From contig JBOZRQ010000007.1 of NCBI GenBank assembly GCA_050789255.1, positions 131,211-195,210 of the forward strand: a stretch of DNA of 64,000 nucleotides, read 5' to 3'. This stretch comes from JBOZRQ01 sp050789255. Its GTDB lineage: Bacteria; Bacillota; Sulfobacillia; Symbiobacteriales; Symbiobacteriaceae. A program made the translations under genes and the position numbers. Shown in pieces: positions 50,144 through 61,826 of this stretch (within the stretch, counting starts at the first letter, position 1; every line of letters starts with the position of its first letter). The notes beneath the pieces were generated by a model, which worked only from the letters and a program-made list of their open reading frames with translations, did not search any database and was not told where the DNA came from.

Positions 50144-52198
50144 CTATGCCCCCAACGGCAGGACTACTTTTACCTGGAACCCGCCGGCCACGTCGGCAGC
50201 CGTTGAAAACTCGCCCTGTAGGGCGTCTGCCCGCTCGCGCAGGCCGACCAGCCCAAAGCCGCCCGAAGCTGACTCGACCCGGGGCGGCGTCCCGCTGCTG
50301 TCGTTCGTAACCGTCAGCATAACCCGGTCCGGCTGGCGTACCAACACAATCTCAACACGTCTGGCCCGAGCGTGTTTCTGGATGTTCGTCAAACTCTCCT
50401 GCACCACTCGATACAATGTGATGCCCACGGAAGTGGACAACGTGGCGCAGTCGCCGGTGACCTGAATCGACACGTCTGCACCGTTGCCGCGCCGCCAGGC
50501 AAGCACCAGCTCCTTCAGCGCCGCGGGCAGCGGCCGGTCAAACCGCTCGAGCGACTGGAGCATCTCACCGCTGGATACCAATGCCGCGCTGATGATTCCT
50601 TGTGCGCTCCGAACCCGGTTTGCAGCCTCTGCTGGGTCCTCCTCAGCGAGCGCTTCCGCCGACTGCAGTTCCACAATAATGGTTGTCAGGTGGTGCCCCA
50701 GCGAGTCGTGGATCTCGCGGGCCATGCGCACCCGCTCCTGAGCAACTACCATGCGCCGGACTTCGTGCAGTTTCGCTTCCAGCAGGTTATTGACCTGGGC
50801 CATTTGCTGGGCGTACAGGATCGCCTGCTGGCGGGCTTCCACCTGGCGCCGGGTCATGTAGGCCATGAGGGCGCCGAAGAAGTAGGTAACGCCAAAGGCG
50901 CCACTCCAGGAGAAGAGCAGGCCCATATCCCCCTTGAACACATTGGTGACCGCCAGCACCAGCGCTGACAGCACGGTTGGGAAGAGACCCGCAGCGACCG
51001 GCCACCGGTTGCGCATGGGCACCAGAAAGACGATCTGGGCCGCTACGATCAGCAGCAGGTGGTTCATGAGCGGCTCCGTGGAGATAAAGGTAATACCGAG
51101 ACAGATCGCTGTTTGGAGCACCAGGTAGAGCGTGCGGTTCCAGGGCTGCCGGGCAGTCGCGGCGCCAGCGTAGGCGCCCAGGAGGGCCAAGCCCATGCCC
51201 AGCAGGGGCAGCCAGCGCGACGTGCCGCCCACCAGGTCGGAGGCCACAATCACGCCCGTGGTGACCACAATGACGCCTACGTTCCATACATGGTAGATCC
51301 GCAGGGGATCGGCGACCTTGACTGATATCTCCGGCGAGGGCGGCGCCTCAAAAGCGCCTTCCTCCTCGTCTACAAGGCGGTCCTCACCGGGGCGCAGGGT
51401 CCGCACCGCCTCCCGGACCGACGCCAGGACCTCCTTCGCCTCCAGGCGGGCGAATCGCACCCCTTGCAGGTCATTCGCCAGTAGTCGATTCAGATGATCC
51501 TGCAGGCTGGCCAGGCGCTTTTGAAGTTCAGCGTAAATCGTTTGGGCGAGACGTTCCCGCTCCTCCATCTTGGCCAGTTGCTCGACCGACAGGTCGTAGG
51601 CCCGCAGAGCCTGGTGCCGCTCGTCAACGCCCTCCAGCAGGTCGTGTGCCAGCTGCACCTGTCGCTCCTGCTGCACCGTGGTGAACGTGACCAAGGCGGC
51701 GAAGATAAGGTAGCACAAATACATGCCGATGACCGCCACCTTGTTGGCGCCGGGGTCGCCAGGCGACAAGACCAGGTACAGCGTAAGCCAGAGGGCGCCC
51801 ACCGTCCCCAAGAACCAGGCCCAGCGGCGAACAGGGTTCAAGTAAACGGCCTGCACCGCCACGACCACGAACAAAAACCGGGTGAGTCCGCCGTCCAGGA
51901 CGTAGATCAGGCTGACCGCCACCGTCTGGAGGGCCAGGTACACCTGATAGTACCGGTTCGAGCGGGCCGGATTGGCTACCCGCAAGCGCGACCAGACCAG
52001 CAGGGTGCCCCAGGCGACCCCGCCAGCCAACAGGTAGTATGGTCCCGGGCGCACCGCCCCTGCGGTAGTCCCCGCAAGGGGTCCTAGCACCGGGAGCAGC
52101 CCCAGCATCAAGGCAACAAAGAGATTGATCGGATGGGGATAGCCCGTCTGAAAAAGGGCATCCAAAATACGGTTTGCTCTTGCCTGTGCTGTATCCAT
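50144..52198 (-). CDS. Membrane sensor histidine kinase (HisKA_3) with duplicated sensor half
   Basis: A 684-residue NarX/LiaS-class kinase. It has two membrane modules: residues about 25-175 and about 305-450, each several helices. The active H-box (REIHDSLGHHLTTII, histidine near 493) and an HATPase with QESLTNIQKHARARRVEIV follow the second. After the first lies ERERLAQTIYAELQKRLASL...VREAVRTLRPGE, which looks like a degenerate HisKA_3 dimerisation helix lacking the histidine. The protein thus appears to be an internal duplication with one dead copy. Start ATG 52198; the ribosome site is weak. Confidence 0.9.
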   Translation of the reverse strand: MDTAQARANRILDALFQTGYPHPINLFVALMLGLLPVLGPLAGTTAGAVRPGPYYLLAGGVAWGTLLVWSRLRVANPARSNRYYQVYLALQTVAVSLIYVLDGGLTRFLFVVVAVQAVYLNPVRRWAWFLGTVGALWLTLYLVLSPGDPGANKVAVIGMYLCYLIFAALVTFTTVQQERQVQLAHDLLEGVDERHQALRAYDLSVEQLAKMEERERLAQTIYAELQKRLASLQDHLNRLLANDLQGVRFARLEAKEVLASVREAVRTLRPGEDRLVDEEEGAFEAPPSPEISVKVADPLRIYHVWNVGVIVVTTGVIVASDLVGGTSRWLPLLGMGLALLGAYAGAATARQPWNRTLYLVLQTAICLGITFISTEPLMNHLLLIVAAQIVFLVPMRNRWPVAAGLFPTVLSALVLAVTNVFKGDMGLLFSWSGAFGVTYFFGALMAYMTRRQVEARQQAILYAQQMAQVNNLLEAKLHEVRRMVVAQERVRMAREIHDSLGHHLTTIIVELQSAEALAEEDPAEAANRVRSAQGIISAALVSSGEMLQSLERFDRPLPAALKELVLAWRRGNGADVSIQVTGDCATLSTSVGITLYRVVQESLTNIQKHARARRVEIVLVRQPDRVMLTVTNDSSGTPPRVESASGGFGLVGLRERADALQGEFSTAADVAGGFQVKVVLPLGA

Positions 52199-52276
52199 AC
52201 CGCCATTGTATATCAAATGTAGCGGATTTCATCTACCCGCAGACAGATGCCTCGGGTGCCAACCGGAGCATACTCG

Positions 52277-52305
52277 TTTACGGCTGTGATCAAATAGTCT
52301 ACAAT
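52277..52305 (+). promoter_or_regulatory. Possible promoter of acnA
   Basis: TTTACG, 17 bases, TACAAT, giving a leader of about 165 bases before the aconitase start. The -35 is imperfect. Confidence 0.45.
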
Positions 52306-52475
52306 TGGATGTGGTCATCTCGGGGGATGTCAGATAGGAAACGCATATAACTGCGATATAGAATGATAATCCCAGAGAATCGATAGTTCGATGTTATGGT
52401 ATACATGCAACTTGGGAATACCGCATACGCCGCTCGGTTCTACACCCTCCATCACATGACTTAGGGGGATACACC

Positions 52476-55154
<2,679 letters not shown>

Positions 55155-55172
55155 TTCGTTTGTCGAAATAGG

Positions 55173-55207
55173 GCGAGACCCCAGCTAATCCCTGGGGTCT
55201 CGCTTTT
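55173..55207 (+). terminator. Terminator of acnA
   Basis: GCGAGACCCCAG / CTGGGGTCTCGC, then TTTTC. Confidence 0.9.
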
Positions 55208-55268
55208 CTACTTTGGGGGGCGTTTAACGGCGTTTCCACACGTCAAGTTCAGTGGCTCCCACCGGGAA

Positions 55269-56282
55269 GTGGGCCGTCAGCATGGCGAGGCCCTGCGCGG
55301 CTGGATCGCCCAACACCTGGACCTGATCTACTCCCGAGGCATGCGCAAATCGGGCCTGACCAGGGAGGGCGCCCTCCTTCTGGCCGAGTCCTTTGTGCCT
55401 TTTGTGCAGCAGTACTCCCCCGGGTTCTGGGAGGAGATTGAGGGCCTGGCTGAAGGCGCCAACATCCCGGTCAGCGAGGCGATGCTCCTACAAGTCCGTC
55501 AAGAGGTGGCCCACATCGCCCGGCACGCCCAGCAGGACCTGGAGTGTACCTCCTTTGCCGTGGCGGGGTCCTACACGGCCAACGGGTACGCCTACGCCGG
55601 CCAGAACGCCGACCTGTCGGGTCCACTTGAAGAGTTCACCGCAGTGGTGAATTTCGCCGTCACCGGGAAGCCCGCTGTCATGATGGTGATCCCCGCCGGT
55701 CAGATCAGCTACATCGGCATGAACTCCGAGGGCATCTCCGGCTCGGGCAACTTCCTGCACTGCACTGGCTGGCGCCGGGGCTATCCGCGCTACCTGCTCA
55801 CCCGTCTGGGCCTCGAGCAGCGCACGGTGCAGGAAGCGGTGGCAGCCGCGGTCACCCCGCCCCGGGCCTCCTCCCGCAACCTGCTCTTCGCCGGGCGGGA
55901 TGGCAGCATGGCGAACATCGAGAATACCGCCCAGGAGCACGCCGTGGTGTGGGGCGAAGGGTGTTTGGTGCACACGAACCATTACCTGGTTCCCCACATG
56001 GTACAGCACGAGCTGTCCAAGCCGCACGAGGTACGCAACTCCTGCGCCCGGTACGACCGGCTCGTGCATTTGCTGGAGTCCCGTCGTGGTGCGGTTGACC
56101 TGGCCTGGCTCCAGGCGGCCTACCGCGACCATGCTAACGACCCCGACTCCATCTGCGCCCACCGGGTCCCCCCCAGCGATACCCATACCTTCGCCTCCAT
56201 GATCTGCCGGCTCTCTGAGTCCAGGCTGGACGTCGCCCGGGGGCCGGTCTGCGAGAACGAGTACGCTACGTACACCTTTTAG
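55269..56282 (+). CDS. C45-type acyltransferase/peptidase (AAT-like)
   Basis: At least 337 residues of an Ntn-type hydrolase resembling acyl-CoA:6-aminopenicillanic-acid acyltransferase. The candidate autocatalytic cysteine is in LECTSFAVAG near residue 96, with NADLSG and TNHY further on. The first usable start codon is GTG 55269, but family-like sequence (FPHVKFSGSHREV) is encoded in frame upstream of it. No ATG, GTG or TTG precedes that part before the acnA terminator; a GGGGGG run at 55215 lies six bases before an ACG. The annotated N-terminus is therefore probably too short. It lies 12 bases from the amidohydrolase gene, a likely operon. Confidence 0.78.
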   Translation: MGRQHGEALRGWIAQHLDLIYSRGMRKSGLTREGALLLAESFVPFVQQYSPGFWEEIEGLAEGANIPVSEAMLLQVRQEVAHIARHAQQDLECTSFAVAGSYTANGYAYAGQNADLSGPLEEFTAVVNFAVTGKPAVMMVIPAGQISYIGMNSEGISGSGNFLHCTGWRRGYPRYLLTRLGLEQRTVQEAVAAAVTPPRASSRNLLFAGRDGSMANIENTAQEHAVVWGEGCLVHTNHYLVPHMVQHELSKPHEVRNSCARYDRLVHLLESRRGAVDLAWLQAAYRDHANDPDSICAHRVPPSDTHTFASMICRLSESRLDVARGPVCENEYATYTF

Positions 56283-56294
56283 GGAGCGGTTAAG

Positions 56295-57473
56295 ATGGTC
56301 CACCAGCGCATCTGCGAAATCATAGACGCCAACCGAGACCGGTTCATCGCCATCAGCCGGGAGATTTGGGAGAACCCCGAGCTTGGTTACCAGGAGTTCC
56401 GTGCCCAGCGCCTCCTGACCGTCCCGCTCGCCGAGGCAGGCTTCACCGTGGAGACCGAAGTGGCTGGCATGAACACGGCCTTCCGGGCCACCTGGGAGGG
56501 CGCCGCCCCGGGACCCACCATCGCCGTCCTGTGTGAGTATGACGCCCTCAAGGGGCTGGGCCACGCCTGCGGCCATAACCTGATTGGCACCGCAGGCATG
56601 CTTGCCGGCTGGGCGGTGCGCCAGGCCTGGCCCGGCCTGCCCGGCCGGGTCCAGGTCATCGGCACCCCCGCCGAGGAGGATGGCGGCGGCAAGGTGATTA
56701 TGGCCGAGCGTGGGGTCTTCGCAAGCGTGGATGCCGCCATGATGTTCCACCCCAGCGCCGGGATCAACCTGGCCCACCGGGGCGGGCTCGCCTGCCAGGA
56801 CATCAGCATCACCTTCCGCGGCAAGCCCGCCCACGCTGCGGCGGCGCCGTGGAACGGGGTGAACGCTGTGGACGCCCTCATCCAGACCTTTGTCAACGTG
56901 GGGCTGCTGAGACAGCAGCTCAAACCCGACGCCCGCATTCACGGAATCATCACCAAGGGCGGCGACGCGGTCAACGTGATTCCCGAGCTGACCGAGGCGC
57001 AGTTCCTGGTGCGGGCCACCGAGGCGCCCTACCTGCAAGAGATCAAGGAGAGGGTGCTCAACTGCGCCCGGGCCGGGGCTCTAGCCACTGGCTGTACGAT
57101 GGAGTACACCGAGGGCCTCCTGTTCGAGAACCGAATTAACAACATGGTGATGGCCCGGACCTTCCAGAAGCACCTGGAGTCGCTGGGCCGGGTGGTCAGC
57201 GAGCCCGACCCCAAGGGCGGGGTGGGCTCGTCAGACATCGGCAACGTGAGCCGGGTCTGCCCGGCCATTCACCCCTACGTCAGCATCGCCCCCAAGGGCG
57301 TGGACGGCCATACCGCCGCTTTCCGGGAAGCCGCTGGCTCCCCCGAGGGCTTCGCTGCCATGTTTGACGCTGCCAAGGCGATGGCTCTCACCGTGGCGGA
57401 CCTGCTCGGCGAGCCCGGGCTGATGGACAGCGCCAAGGCCGAGTTCCGCAGTGCATTGGATTCGGGGCAGTAG
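56295..57473 (+). CDS. M20-family amidohydrolase
   Basis: A 392-residue zinc peptidase/amidohydrolase of the IAA-amino-acid-hydrolase/AbgB group. Metal-binding motifs: HACGHNLIG near residue 93, GTPAEEDGGGK near 129, MFHPS near 156, and a C-terminal DGHTAAF near 336; the dimerisation domain begins ISITFRGKPAHAA. It cleaves N-acyl amino acids or peptides. Following the AAT-like gene, the pair may process an amide-linked metabolite; this is inference. ATG behind GGGAG. Confidence 0.9.
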   Translation: MVHQRICEIIDANRDRFIAISREIWENPELGYQEFRAQRLLTVPLAEAGFTVETEVAGMNTAFRATWEGAAPGPTIAVLCEYDALKGLGHACGHNLIGTAGMLAGWAVRQAWPGLPGRVQVIGTPAEEDGGGKVIMAERGVFASVDAAMMFHPSAGINLAHRGGLACQDISITFRGKPAHAAAAPWNGVNAVDALIQTFVNVGLLRQQLKPDARIHGIITKGGDAVNVIPELTEAQFLVRATEAPYLQEIKERVLNCARAGALATGCTMEYTEGLLFENRINNMVMARTFQKHLESLGRVVSEPDPKGGVGSSDIGNVSRVCPAIHPYVSIAPKGVDGHTAAFREAAGSPEGFAAMFDAAKAMALTVADLLGEPGLMDSAKAEFRSALDSGQ

Positions 57474-57479
57474 AACGGG

Positions 57480-57508
57480 TTGACGAAAGCAGAAAGTAAG
57501 GCTACCAT
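57480..57508 (+). promoter_or_regulatory. Promoter of the metG T-box transcript
   Basis: TTGACG, exactly 17 bases, TACCAT; the T-box structure starts about 15 bases after the -10. Confidence 0.65.
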
Positions 57509-57523
57509 GAATTCCAACAGCTG

Positions 57524-57801
57524 TGATGGGGAGGAGTAGCGCCGGGCGCAGCCCGCAGCGAGCCGGGGAAGGTGTAAGCCCGGCGGCGGCAATCGGCGTG
57601 AAGATGGCCCCGGAGCTGCAGGTCGATGCCCCGTTGTGGGCGGTAGGCTGAGCCGATTGGTCCCCGTTACAGGGCCGAGGTATAACGGCGCTTCGCCGCG
57701 TACCTTTTTGAGGCCTGTTCAGCGCAAGCTACGGGCGAATCAGGGTGGTAACACGGGAGTAAAGCCCCGTCCCTGCACACGCGTGCGGGGACGGGGCTTT
57801 T
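57524..57801 (+). promoter_or_regulatory. T-box riboswitch, methionine-specific
   Basis: Stem I begins near GATGGGGAGGAGTAGC. The candidate specifier codon is ATG at 57604-57606 (GAAG-ATG-GCCCCGGAGCTGC), matching tRNA-Met. The T-box bulge is AGGGTGGTAACACG at 57742-57755, and the terminator is AAAGCCCCGTCCC...GGGACGGGGCTTTT ending at 57801. Uncharged tRNA-Met should stabilise the antiterminator and turn on metG. Confidence 0.9.
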
Positions 57802-57898
57802 GTCATGAAGGGGGGATGCGTCTTGGGCATGCAGCCGACCGGTGATTCCGACAGCGATGGCATGATGCGCACCACACCACCGACAGGAGGAATGATCC

Positions 57899-59434
57899 AT
57901 GACGCGTCCGTTCTTCATTACCACATCGATTTTCTACGCCAATGACCGTCTTCACATCGGTCACAGCTATGAGTCCGTGTTTGCCGATACAATCGCACGA
58001 TACCGCAGAGCCAAGGGGGACCAGGTCCATTTCCTGACTGGAACCGACGAGCACGGCACAAAGATTCAGCGGAAAGCCGAGGCACAGGGACTGTCCCCCC
58101 AGGCGTGGGTCGATCAGATTTCGGCCGCGGATCGTCATCTGGCGGATACCCTGCAGATCAGCTATGACGACTTTATCCGAACGACGGAGCCCCGGCACCG
58201 CGCCGGCGTTCAGCTAATCTTTGACCGCCTTCGCCGACAAGGGGACATCTACCTGGACCAGTACGAAGGCTGGTACTGCCAGTTCGAGGAATCCTTCTGG
58301 CCCGAATCCAAAGTGGGCTCAGACCACCTGTGCCCCGAGTGCGGGCGCCCGCTGGAGTGGGCTCGGGAGGCCTCCTACCGGTTTCGCCTCAGCAAGTACG
58401 CCGCCCAAATCGAACAGCTGTTGCTTGAACCCGGCTTCGTCGTACCGGAATCCCGCCGGAACGAAGCACTGGCCTTCGTTCGGCAGGGGCTTGAGGATAT
58501 CGCCGTCAGCCGCACCACGGTCAGTTGGGGCATCCCCGTACCCAACGACCCGGCGCATACCATCTACGTGTGGATCGACGCTCTCAGCAACTACATCACC
58601 GCCCTGGGGTACGGCACAGACGATCAGAGCCTCTACCACACCTTTTGGCCAGCATCACTGCAGGTCGTAGGGAAAGACATTGCCCGCTTCCACGCCGTGA
58701 TCTGGCCTGCCCTCCTGCTGGCCCTGGGCGCCCCCTTGCCGGCGAAACTGTTCGTGCACGGCTATCTCAACATCAACGGCGAGAAGATCTCCAAGTCCCG
58801 CGGCAACACCGTAGATCCCCTGGTCCTGATCGACCGTTTCGGGGTGGACGCCGTTCGCTACTATCTGCTCCGCGAGGTACCGTTTGGCCCCGATGGCAAC
58901 TACCATCCCGATTCGCTCGTGCTGCGGATCAACAACGACCTCGCCAACGACCTGGGCAACCTGCTGTCACGCACCACCCAGCTCATCAACAAGTTCAGCT
59001 CCGGCGTCATTCCTGCCCCGACGGCCAGCGATGGCATCCTGCAGACTGCCGCTCAGGAGGCCCTGGCCGTGTTGGAACACCACCTGGACCACCTTCATGC
59101 GGCTGACGCCCTGGCCTCACTGTGGACCCTGGTTGGCCGGGCGAACAAGTACGTCGATGAGCAGGCGCCCTGGTCACTGGCCCGTGACCCGGCGCAGGCC
59201 GACCGGCTATCGTCGGTGCTGTATGATCTCGCTGAGGCCCTCCGACTGACCGCTGCCGCCCTGGTCCCCTTCCTTGTGGAGACGCCCGAGCAGATCTATC
59301 TGCAGTTGGGCCTGGATCCACAACGGGTTCGAACAGTCCCATGGCATGCCAACACCGAGTGGGGACGCCTGGCCCCCGGTACGCCTGTAAAGCGGGGCGC
59401 CCCGCTCTTTCCCCGCATCGTTGATCCAGCATAA
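57899..59434 (+). CDS. metG: Methionyl-tRNA synthetase
   Basis: A 511-residue class I synthetase charging tRNA-Met. HIGH motif HIGHSY near residue 19; the zinc knuckle retains CPEC near 141; KISKSRGN near 299 is the KMSKS loop; an anticodon-binding helical domain follows. It ends without the C-terminal tRNA-binding (EMAP-like) extension found in many bacterial MetG proteins, so it is a short form. ATG with AGGAGG upstream, controlled by the preceding T-box. Confidence 0.96.
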   Translation: MTRPFFITTSIFYANDRLHIGHSYESVFADTIARYRRAKGDQVHFLTGTDEHGTKIQRKAEAQGLSPQAWVDQISAADRHLADTLQISYDDFIRTTEPRHRAGVQLIFDRLRRQGDIYLDQYEGWYCQFEESFWPESKVGSDHLCPECGRPLEWAREASYRFRLSKYAAQIEQLLLEPGFVVPESRRNEALAFVRQGLEDIAVSRTTVSWGIPVPNDPAHTIYVWIDALSNYITALGYGTDDQSLYHTFWPASLQVVGKDIARFHAVIWPALLLALGAPLPAKLFVHGYLNINGEKISKSRGNTVDPLVLIDRFGVDAVRYYLLREVPFGPDGNYHPDSLVLRINNDLANDLGNLLSRTTQLINKFSSGVIPAPTASDGILQTAAQEALAVLEHHLDHLHAADALASLWTLVGRANKYVDEQAPWSLARDPAQADRLSSVLYDLAEALRLTAAALVPFLVETPEQIYLQLGLDPQRVRTVPWHANTEWGRLAPGTPVKRGAPLFPRIVDPA

Positions 59435-59437
59435 ACG

Positions 59438-59465
59438 AAAGCCCGCGGACATCCGCGGGCTTTCC
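59438..59465. terminator. Bidirectional terminator between metG and hemY
   Basis: AAAGCCCGCGGA / TCCGCGGGCTTT with a 2-base loop. Confidence 0.85.
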
Positions 59466-59467
59466 GT

Positions 59468-60883
59468 CTATTTCACCCAACCCAGCTGCTTGGAGATCTT
59501 ATCGGCCGCACCGGCGCCTTCCCGCACGCAGTCAGGCAACCCGACGCCCCGGTAGGCGGCGCCCGCCAGGTAGAGACCCGGCGCCTTGGAGCTCACCAGC
59601 TTATCGAGATAGTCCATGCGGTCCAGGTGGCCCACCTTGTACTGCGCCATCGCCCGACGCCACCGGAAGATCCGGGTAACGGTCGGCTTGGCGGTCAGGT
59701 TCATGGTCTGCTTTAGGCCCTCAAAGACCGCCGAAAGGATCGCCTCGTCGGACTCCAGGGTCCAGTCCTTGCCGCCTGCCCGGCCCAGGAAGCACCGCAG
59801 GAGCGCCTTGTCCGGCGGAGCCGCATGCTCCCACTTCGAGGAGACCCAGGTGGAAGCCTTCAACTCGATATTCTCCTGAATCGGCACCTGGAAGCCGGAG
59901 GCGTCCAGCGGGTGGTTGATGTCAGCCCGGTTGTAGCCAAGGGCCACCACGACCGAGGAGCCGTACTCGATGTTGTCGAGCTCGGTGGCGATCTCCGGGA
60001 ACTCGGGCTTGACCAACTCGCTGGCGGCCCAGGCCGGCGTAGCCAGCACCACGGCATCCGCCTCGACCACGTCACCGTTGGTCAGGGTGGCCACATACCC
60101 GTTCTCCCGCTTCTCCAGCTTGGTCAGCCCCGTGCCGGTCAGGAACTTCACGCCGTCGCACGCCTTAACCAGAGCAGCAACCGCATCCTTGAGGCCCGTC
60201 GGCACGGTCATGAAGGTGCTGAAGCCCGTGGGCCCCTTGGGCTTGGCCGCCCTGGCCTTCTTTTGCTTCTGGGCGGCGAGCAGCAGGCTGCCCTGCTCCC
60301 GCTCCATCTTCAAGAACATGGGGAAGGTCGACTTCAGGCTGATCTCGTCATACCCGCCGCCGTAGATACCGCCCATGAGCGGCCCCGCCAGGTTCTCAAG
60401 GATCTCACGGCCGAACCGACGGCTCACAAAGCTGCCGATCGACTCATCCTCATCGGTCCGCCTGATCGGCACGAATGGCTCCATGCCGGCCCGCAGCTTG
60501 CCCAGCGGGGAGATCAGCCGCGTCTTCAGGAACGGCCACACCTCGGTGGGGATCATCATCTGCATACCAACCGGCAGGGCTTCCATCTGCCCACGGTGAT
60601 AGATATAGGTTCTGGTGCACTTCGGGTTGGTGGGGACGATCGGCAGGCCCAGCTCCTGGCACAGCTCCCGCATCCACGGTTTGGTGGTCACGAAGGAGTC
60701 GGGCGCCGTCTCGATGACCATTCCATCGATGATCTCAGTCTGCGTCTTGCCGCCGAGGCGCTCATCGCGCTCGACCAGCAGGATCTCCGGGTTGACGCCG
60801 GCAGCGCGAGCCTTTTTCTGGAGGTTATAGGCTGCGGATAGCCCGGTGATTCCACCGCCTGCAATCAAAACCCGGTTTGTCAT
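59468..60883 (-). CDS. hemY: Protoporphyrinogen/coproporphyrinogen oxidase
   Basis: A 471-residue FAD enzyme of late haem synthesis. The dinucleotide fold is GGGITGLSAAYNL near residue 9, followed by VERDERLGGKTQT and a C-terminal FAD motif GLYLAGAAYRGVGLPDCVREG. In Gram-positives the HemY/CgoX form oxidises coproporphyrinogen III. Last gene of hemE-hemH-hemY, with its start overlapping the hemH stop by four bases. A Lys/Ala-rich insert (QKQKKARAAKPKG) near residue 205 is a local peculiarity. Confidence 0.94.
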   Translation of the reverse strand: MTNRVLIAGGGITGLSAAYNLQKKARAAGVNPEILLVERDERLGGKTQTEIIDGMVIETAPDSFVTTKPWMRELCQELGLPIVPTNPKCTRTYIYHRGQMEALPVGMQMMIPTEVWPFLKTRLISPLGKLRAGMEPFVPIRRTDEDESIGSFVSRRFGREILENLAGPLMGGIYGGGYDEISLKSTFPMFLKMEREQGSLLLAAQKQKKARAAKPKGPTGFSTFMTVPTGLKDAVAALVKACDGVKFLTGTGLTKLEKRENGYVATLTNGDVVEADAVVLATPAWAASELVKPEFPEIATELDNIEYGSSVVVALGYNRADINHPLDASGFQVPIQENIELKASTWVSSKWEHAAPPDKALLRCFLGRAGGKDWTLESDEAILSAVFEGLKQTMNLTAKPTVTRIFRWRRAMAQYKVGHLDRMDYLDKLVSSKAPGLYLAGAAYRGVGLPDCVREGAGAADKISKQLGWVK

Positions 60884-61821
60884 GCTTGTTCACCCTTTGC
60901 ATAGCGCCGCACCACGTCCGCCATCGCCTTCATCAGCAGCGGATGGTCGTTCAGCATGCCGGTGCGCTCAAAGTGCACGCCGACCTCGGCGGCGGCCTGC
61001 TTGGCCTCAATGTCCAGGTCGTACAGCACCTCAAGGTGGTCAGAGATAAAGCCCACAGACGAGACGATGATGTTCTTTTCGCCGGCCTGGGCCAGCTCGT
61101 TCATCTTGTCCCGCACGTCCGGGCCGAGCCAGGGCTCGGGGGTCCGGCCGGCGCTTTGGTAGGCGAAATGTACATTATTAAGGCCAACCTGGGCGGCGAC
61201 CGCCTCACCGATCTCCCGCAGGTGGACGGGGTAGGGGTCGTTCCAGGTCAGAATCCGCTCCGGCAGGCTGTGGCAGGAGAAGACCACGGCGATCTGCTCA
61301 CGGGCGGCGCCCGGGAACTTGGCCAGGGCCTCCTCCATCTTCTCCGCCTCGGCAGCGATGAAGCCGGGCTCCAGGTGCCAGCTGAACACCGTCGCCCACT
61401 CCATCGGCTCGGGCAGCTCGGCATTCGCCTTGGTCACCTGCTCGAAGTAGGAGCCGGAGCTCATCTTGGAGCCCTGCGGCGCCAGGACGATCGCTACAGC
61501 CTTCTTGATGCCGTCGGCGGCCATTTGCTTGACCACGTCGGGAATCCAGGGCTGCCAATGCTTGTTGGCCATGTAGACCCGGTACTCAATCCCGTCCTCC
61601 GCCTGAGTCAGTTCACGGGCGATGCCGTCGACCTGGGCCGCCGTAATGGCGTTCAGGCTGGACAGGCCGCCAATGGCCTCGTACCGGCCGGTCAGCTCCT
61701 CGAGCAGCTCGGGCGTGGGGGGCTTGCCCCGGCGAATATGGGTGTAGTAAGGGAGGATCTCCTCTGGCTTGTTGGGCGTGCCGTACGCCATGACCAACAC
61801 GCCGACGACTTGCTTAGCCAA
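60880..61821 (-). CDS. hemH: Ferrochelatase
   Basis: A 313-residue ferrochelatase that inserts Fe2+ into the porphyrin ring. N-terminal VLVMAYGTPNKPEEI; the active-site region VVFSCHSLPERI carries the metal-binding histidine near residue 182, and a conserved acidic residue lies in VGFISDHLEVLYDLD near 265. TTG start behind AGGAGG, six bases after the hemE stop. Confidence 0.95.
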   Translation of the reverse strand: MAKQVVGVLVMAYGTPNKPEEILPYYTHIRRGKPPTPELLEELTGRYEAIGGLSSLNAITAAQVDGIARELTQAEDGIEYRVYMANKHWQPWIPDVVKQMAADGIKKAVAIVLAPQGSKMSSGSYFEQVTKANAELPEPMEWATVFSWHLEPGFIAAEAEKMEEALAKFPGAAREQIAVVFSCHSLPERILTWNDPYPVHLREIGEAVAAQVGLNNVHFAYQSAGRTPEPWLGPDVRDKMNELAQAGEKNIIVSSVGFISDHLEVLYDLDIEAKQAAAEVGVHFERTGMLNDHPLLMKAMADVVRRYAKGEQA

Positions 61822-61826
61822 GGTGT

